Shown here one piece after another: positions 1-9,826 of a stretch of DNA of 64,000 bases. A model generated the notes under the pieces. That model worked only from the letters and a program-made list of their open reading frames with translations, was not told where the DNA came from and searched no databases. The translations under genes were made by a program, and so were the position numbers. The stretch is from Komagataeibacter nataicola (GTDB lineage: Bacteria > Pseudomonadota > Alphaproteobacteria > Acetobacterales > Acetobacteraceae), in contig NZ_NIRT01000009.1 in assembly GCF_003207795.1 (NCBI RefSeq), forward strand, positions 62,001 through 126,000, in the 5' to 3' direction. Position 1 is the stretch's first letter. Each line of letters opens with the position of its first letter.

Positions 1-3000
1 ACGTCAAAGGCCGTGCTGAACTACACCGTGCATGATGACACGGACACCGTTGCCCGCCAGGCCGGCCCCGCCGAAGTGACCGTGACCGAGCGCAAGCCAG
101 CCCTGACCGAAACCATTACCGATGATACGAATGGCCAGGCGCTGTACAGTGGCCAGAAGGTGACCTATACCGTAACACTGAGCAATAACAGTGATGTTAC
201 GGCCTATGACATCGCACATGCCATTACGCTGCCCTCCGACCTCAGGGATGTCTCCATCACGGCCGCAGGCGTGACCGCCAGCGTTGCCGATGGTACGACA
301 TCCGTCAGCCTGCCCACGCTTGCCAGCTTAGGCCCCGCCGATGCATCCGTGACCTATACCATTACCGGCACGGTCGCATCGAACCTTCCGGCAGGCACCC
401 CGCTCAAGGTAACGGACAACTACACCTGGCACTCGGCCCCCCAGGCGGATGTGCTTGCTGATTCATCAGGCTCATCGTCCGGTTCGGGCAGGCCGGCGGA
501 TGTTCCCGAAGATTATACCGCCACGGTGAGCGATGCGCCGAAGGTCGGCACCTTCGCATCCGTGCTTGATATCGTGGGCGAACAGAACGGCACCACAAAT
601 GGCGTTTCCGCCACCTCGCCCGTCACCGCTGCCGATACCGTGCCCGGCGACCGGGTCACCCTGCAGGGTGCGGTCTCGATCCCCAAGGGGCAGAACCAGG
701 ATGTGGTGCTTACCCTTAAGGTGCCTGACAATGTGCAGCTTGATCCCGCATCGCTGTCCCTGCTGCTGGCCAGCCAGTCCGGACAGATCACGTCGTCCAC
801 CCTCGGGGATGCCCTGCAGTTCACGGAAGGCACGACACCGGCCCTGAGCATGCAGGCTGGCGGCAAGACCTTCACGCTCACGCAGGCGGCGCAGGATGCG
901 CTCAACAGTGCCGGTGCCGCCATAACCGGCACGACAACGGATGCCTCGGGCCAGACCGTTCTCACGATCAACCTTGGCACGGTAACCAATAACGATCCGT
1001 CATCCGTGCCCAACTACGCCATCATCGAGGTAGCGGGCACGGTGCTCAATACGGCGGCCAACAGGGATGGCAATCCCGCCCTGCGCGAAAGTCTGTCCGC
1101 CAGCACGTCGCAGATATCTACAACGGCTTCCACCGTGAGCGAAACGGTCAGGGAGCCCGGCGTCACGCTGGGCAAGGCGGTCACCGCGATCGACTACAAG
1201 GATGATACCGTCACCTTTACCGATACCCTGACCAATACCGGCGATGCCACGGCCTATGACGTCGCTCTTGATGATCCGCTTCTTACGCAGCAGGAATCCC
1301 TTGATGGCGCGATCACGGCAACGGGCGCGGGCACGGTGGACACCACGATCAATTCCAGCGGCAGCGTGGCGGCACAGAGCGGCGGTGCTATTGTCACCAA
1401 CGGCCTGACCCTGGGCGTGGGCGCGAGCGAGACCGTAACCTATACCGTCAAGCTGTCCGACCTGACACAGGGACTGGCGCAGACCACGACGGATGTGACC
1501 TGGGAATCACTCGGCAACGCCACCCCCGCGACTTCGGGCGGAACGGAGCAGAGCCGCGATGGCTCGGCTGGCCCCGATGGCGCGGCGCCGGGCGCCACCA
1601 ACAGCGCCGATACCTATGAGCGCTCCGTTACAATGGGGCTGGGCACGCTGTCGGGTCAGATATGGCAGGCGCTGGGCAACACGCCCGGCACGTATGACAG
1701 CGTTATTGACACGGCGCTCGATGGGGTGGGGGTTACAGTGACCGCGCGCGGGCAGGATGGCACCTATGCGACCGGCCTTGTGCAGTCGGGCATTGCCACC
1801 GATGGCAGCGGTGATTACGCGGCGCTGGTGCCCGTTTATGGCACGCCCACATCATCCATTGCGGAAATTACCGTGCCGACCCAGGGGGGCAAGGATGGCC
1901 TGCCAGCCAGCGAGACGGAAGTCTACAACCGTGATGGCGCGGCCACCGCTGCGACAACCGCCATCAACGCCGATGCGGACTCAACCACTGGCATGAGCGC
2001 AACCCATGCCGACCTGGCCTATGAACTCCCTGACACTGCTCCCGTCATTACAGGCTGGCAGGACACCACAGCCCCCCATGTCACCACCGCAGGCACCGCC
2101 ACGGCGATAGGCGATGGCACCGTGACGGTGGATGACCACGAACTGGACACGTTGACCACGAAGGAAAGTAGCACCTACACCTATGCTGGCACCATGCTGA
2201 CGGTGCAGCGTTATGTTGATGGCAAGGCCACTCCTTCGGCAACTGACAGCTTTGGCGCGCAGGCAGGCAGCGGCGTGACCATGGCAGATGGCCAAGTGAG
2301 CGTGAACGGCATCGCCATCGGCAGTTATACCGACAGGGGCGGAGTGCTGCAGGTCACTTTCAATGACGCCGCCACAAAGACCAGCATCGCCACGCTGGCG
2401 CAGGACCTGACCTATACCTGCACGCCCACGGCAACCAACCCGGCCACGCAGCTTGATGTCACGCTGGGGGCCACGTTCTCTGACGGCAACACCAGTCTTG
2501 CGGGCCAGCAGGTGGCTACCGGCGCGCAGGGTACGGGGGGCGTGCAAACAAGCGCGCCCATGTTCACGCGCGTAAGCGTGGGCGGTTCTTCTTTCGCCAC
2601 CACCTTTACCGAACCCAATGATACCCCGGCCGCAGCCGCTGCGACGGACCTTGGCTCCTATGTTTCGGTGGAGGATGCATCGGGCACGGGTAATGGTTCG
2701 ATCCAGAAAGTTACGATACAGATCAACGCCGCCATGGCGGAGGACGTGCTGGCCGCCACCACGGCTGGCGGCATTACCGCGAGCATGGACAGCGCAACCG
2801 GCACCCTTACGCTGACCGCAGGCACCGCCACCACGTTGCAGAACTGGCAGAGCACGCTGGCCAGCCTGAAATATTATGACAGTTCCGACACCCCCCTCGA
2901 GGGCGCGCGGAACGTGAGCATATCGGTCTTTGAAAATGGGGGCGCCGCTCCCATCGTGACAAACGGCACGATTACGGTGACAGCCGCCAATGACTCCCCG

Positions 3001-6000
3001 GTGCTCGATCCGTCCAAACCGGTTTCCCTCAATGATGCGCAGGAGGATTCCGGCCCGCCGCAGGGCGCGGTGGGTACGTCCGTTTCGCAACTGGCAGGCT
3101 ATGCGGGGGCGACGGATGGGGCCGGTAACGTGACTGACCCTGATGGCGCAGGCCTGACCGGCCAAAGCCCGGCGGGCAGTACATCGTTGCCCGGCATCGC
3201 CATTACGGGAGCCGATACCACGCACGGTATATGGTGGTACAGCACCGATAACGGCCGGACATGGGCCGAATTTGCCGGAAGCGGCGCAAGCACCGCCGTA
3301 GGCTCTGGCAATGCCCTGCACCTGATTGATAACGGACAGGCACGAATTTATTTCCAGTCCACCGACCCGAACTGGAATGGCGGGGTCAACAACGCGCTGA
3401 CCTTCCGTGCATGGGACCAGTTTGATGGCGCGGCCAATGGCAGCATTTCGGCGCTGCCTGCAACGGCAGGGCTGGGCACGGGCGCCAACACCGCCGGATC
3501 GGCCTATTCCGCCGCCGTGGACAGCGTCGCGCTGATGGATGACAACGTGAACGACGCCCCGAACGTGGTAGCTAACAACAGCGATCCTGGCGCAACGCCA
3601 GTAACGGGAAACCAGCCAGCCTCGTGGACAGTAGCGGAAGACACGCCGCAGGCAACGACCGTGCAGGGGCTGTTCGGCAGCTATTTCTCGGACCAGACCG
3701 ACCAGCAGAAGAGCGCCACCAACCCCGATGGCTCCATAGCCAACACCATGGCGGGCGTGGCCGTAATAGGCTACAAGCCCTCGGCTGCGGGCACATGGGC
3801 CTACTCCACCGACGGGGGCAAGACATGGACACAGCTTTCAGCTTCCGTTTCGACCACGAATGCGCTCGTGCTGTCCACGGATGCCCAGCTGCAGTTTACG
3901 CCTGCGGCCAACTATAACGGCCAGCCTTTAAGTGGCGATGACCTCAAGGTCGTGCTGATCGACAATTCGGGCGCCTCATCGGGTAGCCCGACCCTTGTGG
4001 GGACGAACGGGCAGGCCCTGACCACGGCGGATGGCACGCCGCTGACCGGTGCGGCGCTGGATTCCGGCACGATGGCGGTAGCAGGAGCCGATGTCTCGAC
4101 CCGTGGCGGGCAGACTGCGCTCAGCGTTGGCACGGTTGACCTGTCCACTGCGGTGACGCCGGTCAATGACCCGCCAACCATGGCATCAGGCCCCTACACG
4201 CTGCCTGATGTGACCTCCAACAGCGGCGATAGCGCCAATACGGGCACCACCATTGCCAGCCTGTACCCCAATGCCGTGCAGGACGGGGTCGATGCCCAGC
4301 AGAGTACGGCCGACCCGACCGGTTCCACCGCCGACCATCTGGCTGGCGTGGCCATTACCGGCAATACGGCCAACCCCGCAACCGAGGGTACATGGCAGTA
4401 TTCAACCGATGGTGGCAAGACATGGACGGACGTGCCCGCCAATGTCTCGGGCAGCAATGCCGTGGTGCTGGGCGATCAGGCCACGCTGCGCTTTGACCCC
4501 GTGCCGAATTTTACCGGCACGCCGGGTGGGCTGACCACGCAAGTTGTCGAGACCTCGAGCGACGTGCCGCTGACAGGCAGCAGCAACGGGGTTGCCACCA
4601 GCGTGACCGGGCAGGCGCTTGATGGCACCGCCACCGCCCTGACGGGCGTGGACATCACCCAGATGCAGAAGGACCATCCCAACGGGTCGGTCAGCACCAA
4701 CAGCCAGCCGCTTGATGTCACGGTTACACCGGACAGCCATGCGAATGTCAGCATTCCACCCGGCCAGGAAGACCAGCCCGGCACGAAGGAGACGGTCTCG
4801 CAACTGTTCACCACAACCGACCCGAATGGTGTGGGCGGCGTTGCCATTACTGGCAATGCCACTCCGGCCAACGAGGGCACGTGGATGTATTCCGTGCCCG
4901 GTGGCACGGCGCATGCGCTGCCAACCGATCTCACCACCACCAATGCGGTGGTGCTGCCCAAGGATGCGCAGATCTGGTTCCAGCCCGCACCCAATTTCAA
5001 TGGGGATCCATCCAACATCTCGCTTACGGCAACGGTGATCGATAATACGACGGCTACCGCCTTCACGGGGGCGGATGGCAGGGCTGTGGTGGGTGATGCC
5101 ATAACTGGTGCTACAACCGGGGTTGATGCCAGCAATACCGGCGGCGGCACGGCACTTGATGTGGTTCCGGTGCAGGTGAACACCAGTGTTGCACAGGTCA
5201 ATGACGCGCCGGTTGCAAGCGGCAGCGCCACGTTGCCCTCGGCTGATACCAACAGCCAGCAGGTCAGGGGAGATAGCGTTTCCAGCCTGTTCGGGCCGAC
5301 TTTCTCCGATCAGGCCGACCAGCAGCGTAGCGCCTCCAATCCTGGTGGTTCGGTGGCCGATCAGTTGCAGGGCATTGCCATTGTGGGCAATGCGGCCAAC
5401 CCGGCAACGCAGGGCACATGGCAGTATTCAACCGATGGTGGCGTGACGTGGCAGAATGTCAGCACGTCGGTTTCCGCCACGGCGGCGCTTGTGCTGCCTG
5501 CCAGCGCGGAGATGCATTTTGCCCCGGTAATCGGCTTTACCGGCACGCCAGGCGGCCTGTCCGCCGCATTGGTGGAGACCAACAGCACGCTGGCCACGGG
5601 CACGACGGCACAGGTGGCCGATGTCTCGGCAATGATGGCGGATGAGACCAGCCATGTCTCGCAGACCACCGTGGTATTGAATACAAACGTGACACAGCAG
5701 GAGGGCAATCCTGCCCTTTCGGGCTCGACCCTTAACAATGACCTCAGTTCATCCGATCTGCTCAAAACATCGGTAGAGGACGGGTTCGAGAACGAGTTCC
5801 AGCGTGGCTTTGGTGTTGCGCACCAGACATGGATACGCGGTACGACACTCTACCGGTTTGTGACAACCAACCAGCAATATGATGTTGATGTGCCTGCCGG
5901 CGCCTTTATCAGTTCAGATGGAACAGACCTCAACCTGACCATTACGGCACGGCAGGCAGGCGGCGCACCGCTGCCTGACTGGGTCTCGTTCGATGCGGAT

Positions 6001-6339
6001 CGCCGCTGTTTTTCCATGATCGCGCCGGATGACGCCACCGGTTCCATCGATCTGGCCCTTATCGGCCGTGACGAATATGGCCATGAGGCTGAAGTTGATG
6101 TGCATGTGGTGATCGGGCACGAACATCCCGCATGGCAGATGGCCGATGATCCATCCATTCCGCAGGCGGTGGAACGGGCGATACAGGTGGTGGAGCAGGA
6201 CATGAACTGGCTTGCCTTCAATCCCGATTTCCATCGGGGCTCCGAGCCAGCCCATGGCAAAAAGGGGCTACGTGCACAGATACGCCAGATCGGCCAGAGA
6301 GCCGCGTATGCGCGCAGCCATGATCTGACCAATCATTAG
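1..6339 (+). CDS. Giant repeat-rich surface/adhesin-like protein, 5' end outside window
   Basis: The reading frame is open from base 1, so the true start lies upstream; at least 2112 codons are visible. The N-terminal part has DUF11-like modules (YTVTLSNNSDVTAYDI near residue 55, FTDTLTNTGDATAYDV near 405) and an SdrD B-like segment near 550-640. From about residue 990 there are cadherin/VCBS-like modules separated by VND(A/P)P linkers, with a recurring TWxYSTDGGxTW core near residues 1071, 1261, 1460, 1623 (degenerate) and 1802. A final cadherin/Ig-like domain (about 1930-2040) precedes a basic tail. These repeat families are typical of very large secreted or surface proteins, so adhesion or biofilm structure is the likely role. 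No autotransporter barrel or cell-wall anchor is visible at the C-terminus, so type I secretion is possible but unproven. The protein is very rich in Thr, Ser, Gly and Ala and nearly lacks Cys. Confidence 0.85.
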   Translation, partial: TSKAVLNYTVHDDTDTVARQAGPAEVTVTERKPALTETITDDTNGQALYSGQKVTYTVTLSNNSDVTAYDIAHAITLPSDLRDVSITAAGVTASVADGTTSVSLPTLASLGPADASVTYTITGTVASNLPAGTPLKVTDNYTWHSAPQADVLADSSGSSSGSGRPADVPEDYTATVSDAPKVGTFASVLDIVGEQNGTTNGVSATSPVTAADTVPGDRVTLQGAVSIPKGQNQDVVLTLKVPDNVQLDPASLSLLLASQSGQITSSTLGDALQFTEGTTPALSMQAGGKTFTLTQAAQDALNSAGAAITGTTTDASGQTVLTINLGTVTNNDPSSVPNYAIIEVAGTVLNTAANRDGNPALRESLSASTSQISTTASTVSETVREPGVTLGKAVTAIDYKDDTVTFTDTLTNTGDATAYDVALDDPLLTQQESLDGAITATGAGTVDTTINSSGSVAAQSGGAIVTNGLTLGVGASETVTYTVKLSDLTQGLAQTTTDVTWESLGNATPATSGGTEQSRDGSAGPDGAAPGATNSADTYERSVTMGLGTLSGQIWQALGNTPGTYDSVIDTALDGVGVTVTARGQDGTYATGLVQSGIATDGSGDYAALVPVYGTPTSSIAEITVPTQGGKDGLPASETEVYNRDGAATAATTAINADADSTTGMSATHADLAYELPDTAPVITGWQDTTAPHVTTAGTATAIGDGTVTVDDHELDTLTTKESSTYTYAGTMLTVQRYVDGKATPSATDSFGAQAGSGVTMADGQVSVNGIAIGSYTDRGGVLQVTFNDAATKTSIATLAQDLTYTCTPTATNPATQLDVTLGATFSDGNTSLAGQQVATGAQGTGGVQTSAPMFTRVSVGGSSFATTFTEPNDTPAAAAATDLGSYVSVEDASGTGNGSIQKVTIQINAAMAEDVLAATTAGGITASMDSATGTLTLTAGTATTLQNWQSTLASLKYYDSSDTPLEGARNVSISVFENGGAAPIVTNGTITVTAANDSPVLDPSKPVSLNDAQEDSGPPQGAVGTSVSQLAGYAGATDGAGNVTDPDGAGLTGQSPAGSTSLPGIAITGADTTHGIWWYSTDNGRTWAEFAGSGASTAVGSGNALHLIDNGQARIYFQSTDPNWNGGVNNALTFRAWDQFDGAANGSISALPATAGLGTGANTAGSAYSAAVDSVALMDDNVNDAPNVVANNSDPGATPVTGNQPASWTVAEDTPQATTVQGLFGSYFSDQTDQQKSATNPDGSIANTMAGVAVIGYKPSAAGTWAYSTDGGKTWTQLSASVSTTNALVLSTDAQLQFTPAANYNGQPLSGDDLKVVLIDNSGASSGSPTLVGTNGQALTTADGTPLTGAALDSGTMAVAGADVSTRGGQTALSVGTVDLSTAVTPVNDPPTMASGPYTLPDVTSNSGDSANTGTTIASLYPNAVQDGVDAQQSTADPTGSTADHLAGVAITGNTANPATEGTWQYSTDGGKTWTDVPANVSGSNAVVLGDQATLRFDPVPNFTGTPGGLTTQVVETSSDVPLTGSSNGVATSVTGQALDGTATALTGVDITQMQKDHPNGSVSTNSQPLDVTVTPDSHANVSIPPGQEDQPGTKETVSQLFTTTDPNGVGGVAITGNATPANEGTWMYSVPGGTAHALPTDLTTTNAVVLPKDAQIWFQPAPNFNGDPSNISLTATVIDNTTATAFTGADGRAVVGDAITGATTGVDASNTGGGTALDVVPVQVNTSVAQVNDAPVASGSATLPSADTNSQQVRGDSVSSLFGPTFSDQADQQRSASNPGGSVADQLQGIAIVGNAANPATQGTWQYSTDGGVTWQNVSTSVSATAALVLPASAEMHFAPVIGFTGTPGGLSAALVETNSTLATGTTAQVADVSAMMADETSHVSQTTVVLNTNVTQQEGNPALSGSTLNNDLSSSDLLKTSVEDGFENEFQRGFGVAHQTWIRGTTLYRFVTTNQQYDVDVPAGAFISSDGTDLNLTITARQAGGAPLPDWVSFDADRRCFSMIAPDDATGSIDLALIGRDEYGHEAEVDVHVVIGHEHPAWQMADDPSIPQAVERAIQVVEQDMNWLAFNPDFHRGSEPAHGKKGLRAQIRQIGQRAAYARSHDLTNH

Positions 6340-6487
6340 GGCGTATCATCACTGGCACGCAGTCCAATGATGCCTGAGTGACAGCGAACGGCGGCGGATG
6401 AAGGATTTTCCTGCTGCCGTTCAACGCGCCGCAGCCACCAGCGGGATTAACTGACGGCCTGCTCTGGCGCCTGTAAAAAACGGGTAA

Positions 6488-7675
6488 TCAGCTGAACCTG
6501 CGGACCATCCAACTGAAGAAAGCGGCGTGCCAGAGTGTTTGGGCACCGAGCTGGCAGTGTTCTGCGCCACCCGAAAGGGTGTTAAAGGTAACGGTCTCGA
6601 CGGATCGCGCGGCAGTGCATGTTTTTCCGAAATCTTCGGCCTGAGATGCAGGGATGAAGTGGTCGTGTTCACCGACAAGGATCAGAACATCGGCAGTAAT
6701 TCTTCCAGCGACATCCCTGAGTGTATAGGGGCGCATGGCCGCGACCGCTTCGGGCAGGGTGCTGACGCCAAGGGTCCAGCAGGCATTGTCGAGGGCCCAG
6801 ACGAGATCGGGATTTTTCATGGCAGCGGGGTTCAGCGCGAGGGCGGCATAGCGATCGGCGATACTGCCCATGTCAAACAGGACATCATAGGCAACGACGC
6901 CGGTAATGCGGGTATCGAAAGCAGCGGCGCGGGGGGCAAGGTAACCGCCCATGCTCATGCCGACCAGGACGGTTTTTTCTGGCCGGAACCCGGTGGCCTC
7001 GAAATGATCCAGAATGGCGGAAGTGGGTTTTTCCCATTCCGGAGTGAACGTGAGGCCGTATTCGCGCAGGACACCACCCTGACCGGGGCCTTCATAGGTC
7101 AGAACGCCATAACCCCGGTCATGTGCGGCTTTGACAAGGACGAAATACAGTTCTTCAAGTGTGGAATCATAGCCGCCCACGAGCACGACAAGCGGTTTTT
7201 TCTGCCAGCCATCGGGACCAGGATAGAAAATGCCGCGGAGGCAGCCGGTTTCGTATGGAATGGTGAAACGTTCATGGACAATGCCAGTCAGTTTCAATCC
7301 GTTATCAAACGCAGCGATTTCCCGTGTCCAGGCGGTTTTGCGGCGCGTATCATCGGGGCGGAGAAGAAATTCGGCGGTGCGCCAGTAATTATGGGCGCGA
7401 AGCCAGGCATAACCCTTGCTGAGCGGGTCGGCACAGGCGGGAATACGGTCTTCGGTGCGTATGGCCAGCGCGGAAAAGGCATTGAACCAGGCATCCGTGT
7501 CGCCATCGGGGATGGTGCTGATCGCTGTCAGCACCTCGTTAAGGTCAGCACCGTTCGCAGCGATGTCATTCAGGGCACGGAGGGTCTGAAAATGGAAGGT
7601 CTGGTTACGGAAGAACCGGGAAAGACCGTGATCGACCGTCTCAGCGGCGGCCGGGCTATTGGAGACGTCTGTCAT
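6488..7675 (-). CDS. Alpha/beta hydrolase (FrsA/DUF1100-like, 395 aa)
   Basis: A cytoplasmic serine hydrolase with an extended N-terminal helical cap of about 150 residues, as in FrsA-like and dihydropseudooxynicotine-hydrolase-like enzymes. The nucleophile elbow GMSMGGY is near residue 240, the acid is probably the Asp in LVGEHDHFIP, and the His is in GGAEHCQ near the C-terminus. The family cleaves C-C or ester bonds in small organic molecules; the substrate here is unknown. It lies just downstream of, and in the same direction as, the remains of a flavin monooxygenase, with a divergent TetR regulator beyond. The pair probably once formed a small degradative or detoxification operon. No strong ribosome binding site is visible, so the exact start is less certain than the gene. 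Confidence 0.85.
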   Translation of the reverse strand: MTDVSNSPAAAETVDHGLSRFFRNQTFHFQTLRALNDIAANGADLNEVLTAISTIPDGDTDAWFNAFSALAIRTEDRIPACADPLSKGYAWLRAHNYWRTAEFLLRPDDTRRKTAWTREIAAFDNGLKLTGIVHERFTIPYETGCLRGIFYPGPDGWQKKPLVVLVGGYDSTLEELYFVLVKAAHDRGYGVLTYEGPGQGGVLREYGLTFTPEWEKPTSAILDHFEATGFRPEKTVLVGMSMGGYLAPRAAAFDTRITGVVAYDVLFDMGSIADRYAALALNPAAMKNPDLVWALDNACWTLGVSTLPEAVAAMRPYTLRDVAGRITADVLILVGEHDHFIPASQAEDFGKTCTAARSVETVTFNTLSGGAEHCQLGAQTLWHAAFFSWMVRRFS

Positions 7676-7737
7676 TGGTTGCAGAACTTTCTATATAATA
7701 ATATGAGGGTTTTTGCTTTATTTTTTATGTGGTAATG

Positions 7738-8191
7738 CTACTGCACGTAGCCATCCGGGCGAATTAATGCAGATGAAATGCAAGTAAAAGACGGGCTGTC
7801 ATGAATACAGTCCGCCGTTATGTGCTTCACGCCATGTGGGTCCAGCCATTCGGGCAATGCTGAAACGCCCTGCTTTTGTGATGCAGCCGCCAGATGCACC
7901 CATCCACCCTTTTCCATGCAGGCATAAAGTGTTGCCGGTTGTTTATCGATCACCAAATCAACATCCGGAACGCGTTTGTCGGGTGCCAGACGGGCCGGTA
8001 GATTTCTGGGAACAGCCATGTCGTATCCATATGCAATATCAAACCCGCAAATTTCCCCGGCGGGGCGACGATTTACATCAGGAAAAGGCAGAATCTCATT
8101 CATTGTATTGCGCAATGACAGATTTGGCGGCGTAAAGTCTGTTGCCAGCGCCATCTGCGCCACAGATCAGGACGTCATACGAAGTTTTCAT
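7738..8191 (-). pseudogene. Remnant of FAD-dependent aromatic monooxygenase with internal deletion
   Basis: On the minus strand an ATG at 8191 begins MKTSYDVLICGA, the start of a class A flavin monooxygenase (beta strand leading to the GxGxxG loop). Directly after the first glycines the frame is lost and runs to a stop near 8097. In a second frame the sequence continues as the C-terminal part of the same family: MNEILPFPDVNRRPAGEI, then a thioredoxin-like tail with RVPDVDLV and LIRPDGYV before the stop at 7738. More than 300 central residues, including the GD motif for FAD and the catalytic core, are missing. The simplest reading is an internal deletion of a PgaE/TetX-like hydroxylase. An open frame of 141 codons from 8163 exists but begins inside this fusion and is unlikely to be functional. 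Confidence 0.8.
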
Positions 8192-8209
8192 GGACGGCTC
8201 CTTTTCAAT

Positions 8210-8244
8210 CTAACATTGTTAGATTACGAGGCTAACGGCATTAG
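8210..8244. promoter_or_regulatory. Paired palindromes, candidate TetR operator
   Basis: Two similar imperfect palindromes, CTAACATTGTTAG (8210-8222) and CTAACGGCATTAG (8232-8244), lie between the divergent TetR gene and the monooxygenase remnant. Their centres are 22 bp apart, about two helical turns on the same face. This is the arrangement seen for tet-type operators. Assignment is by position and symmetry only. Confidence 0.6.
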
Positions 8245-8275
8245 ATTTGGTGGGCAAGGAGGAAATGGGAACGCC

Positions 8276-8893
8276 GTGAGTCGAAAAATTGTAAAGGAAC
8301 AGGTTGTCAGTTCAGCACTGCGCCTGCTGGACAGGCTGGGTATGGAAGGGCTGACAATGCGCAAGGTGGCGGATGCGCTGAATGTGCAGGTACCTTCGCT
8401 CTACTGGCATTTTGCCAATAAGGATGCATTGTTCGAAGCCGTGGCGGACAGATTGCTGGAACAGGTCGCCACGACTGCGGTTGCTGGTGAAAAGTGGCAG
8501 GATACGTTTTTTAGAATTTCCTGCGAGGTGAGGCAGGCATTGCTGGCTCACCGCGACGGGGCCCGCTTTCTGGCGCGGACCTATCCTCTTTCCGATAATG
8601 TGGCCCGGATCAGCTCACAAATGATTTCCAGCCTCAAGGCAGCCGGTGCAGATGATCGCACAGCCACCTGGGGCACTTTCTCCACCCTTTACTTTGTCAT
8701 TGGCTTTACGATCGAAGAACAGGCATTTGCCGAAAAACGGCCTGATGACATTCAAAGTCCTGATCTTCAGTCTCTTCTGCTACGTTATCCTGTGGCTGCC
8801 GTGGCGTGGCAGCGGATACTGGAGAGCGATGCGGATGAAGGTTTCCATTTCGGCCTGAATATGTCCCTCCAGGGGCTGGCGCACCGTCTTTAG
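8276..8893 (+). CDS. TetR-family transcriptional repressor (205 aa)
   Basis: The N-terminal helix-turn-helix is clear: LTMRKVADALNVQVPSLYWH followed by FANKDALFEAVADRL, the pattern of the tetracycline-repressor subgroup (TetR plus TetR_C ligand domain). The GTG at 8276 is chosen because it gives the normal N-terminus (MSRKIVKEQVVSSALRLL) and has AAGGAGG upstream at 8256-8262, somewhat far at 13 nt. A longer frame upstream runs through the opposite gene and is not believed. It is divergent from the monooxygenase remnant and hydrolase, so it most likely repressed them in response to a small aromatic or drug-like ligand. Two palindromes in the gap are the likely operators. With the monooxygenase deleted, the remaining target may be only the hydrolase and itself. 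Confidence 0.85.
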   Translation: MSRKIVKEQVVSSALRLLDRLGMEGLTMRKVADALNVQVPSLYWHFANKDALFEAVADRLLEQVATTAVAGEKWQDTFFRISCEVRQALLAHRDGARFLARTYPLSDNVARISSQMISSLKAAGADDRTATWGTFSTLYFVIGFTIEEQAFAEKRPDDIQSPDLQSLLLRYPVAAVAWQRILESDADEGFHFGLNMSLQGLAHRL

Positions 8894-9081
8894 CCGGTCT
8901 GTCGCGCAGTAACCTTCCACCGGGTTTCGGGGTACGGGTCAGGTGCCTGTTCGTCATTTTGAATAAATGACAATCACGCGGAAGGATGGACGGGCTGACT
9001 GTATCCGGAAGGGCGAATTCCTGTCATTCTCCGCAGATTCAGGGTCAATGCTCGAGAAACGATGCTGGCAATAGGTATTTC

Positions 9082-9813
9082 ATGACGCATGTTGAAATCT
9101 GCGTGGAAACTCCGCAGGGCATTGCCGCAGCCAATGCGGCCGGGGCTGACCGGATCGAATTGTGCGCCTCGCTTGGCGTCGGGGGGCTGACACCGAGCGC
9201 GGGGCTGATGCGTTGCGCCACACGGGGCCATATCCCGGCCCTGGCCATGATCCGCCCGCGTGCCGGGTCGTTCATATTTGACGGTGATGAGGCCGCCGTC
9301 ATGATCGATGATATTGATGCCGCGCGGGCAGCAGGCCTGAAAGGGGTGGTGCTTGGTGCGATCACGCCCGATGGGGTTCTTGATCGTGATCTTCTGCTGC
9401 GCCTGTCCGATCATTGCGCGGGCATGGAGCGGACCCTGCACCGTGTGTTCGATCTGGTGCGTGATCCGGCCGAGGCCCTGGAGTTTGCAATAGAGGCAGG
9501 ATTTACCCGCATCCTCACCTCGGGGCAGCGTCCCACCGCGCTCCAGGGGCAGGCGTGTCTGGCGCGCCTGAATGCACAGGCCGCAGGCCGCATTGTCATT
9601 CTGGCAGGCAGCGGCGTGAACGCAGGCAATGCCGAAGCATTGATCCAGGCTACAGGCGTGAGCGAAGTCCATGCCTCCTGTCGGCGGAGCGTACAGCCTT
9701 TGGCGGATGATGCCGGGTTTGGCTTTGGTCCGCTGCCTGGCCTGACCGACCCTGATGCCATCCGCGCCCTTGTGGCAGCCGCACGGAGGGCAGGCGCTGG
9801 CGGTTCCTGCTGA
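9082..9813 (+). CDS. cutC: CutC family protein (TIM barrel, 243 aa)
   Basis: Clear CutC family: VEICVETPQGIAAANAAGAD, RIELCASLGVGGLTPSAGLM and ILTSGQRPTALQG are characteristic. The ATG at 9082 gives the usual family N-terminus; the frame upstream is not needed. CutC was named for copper homeostasis, but the biochemical role is not firmly established. Here it lies tail to tail with anmK and beside genes for anhydroMurNAc and GlcNAc use, so a role in amino-sugar metabolism is at least as plausible as copper handling. That functional link is inference from context; no copper-binding motif or copper gene is visible nearby. Confidence 0.9.
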   Translation: MTHVEICVETPQGIAAANAAGADRIELCASLGVGGLTPSAGLMRCATRGHIPALAMIRPRAGSFIFDGDEAAVMIDDIDAARAAGLKGVVLGAITPDGVLDRDLLLRLSDHCAGMERTLHRVFDLVRDPAEALEFAIEAGFTRILTSGQRPTALQGQACLARLNAQAAGRIVILAGSGVNAGNAEALIQATGVSEVHASCRRSVQPLADDAGFGFGPLPGLTDPDAIRALVAAARRAGAGGSC

Positions 9814-9826
9814 TCGATGGGGCCGT

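Noticed and set aside
1981-3321. 446-codon open frame on the minus strand
   Set aside because: It lies fully opposite the repeat protein gene. Its composition (Arg, Gly, His, Cys rich without domain pattern) is that of an antisense shadow in high-GC DNA.
6527-7735. 402-codon open frame on the plus strand
   Set aside because: Antisense to the alpha/beta hydrolase, whose catalytic motifs are clear on the other strand.
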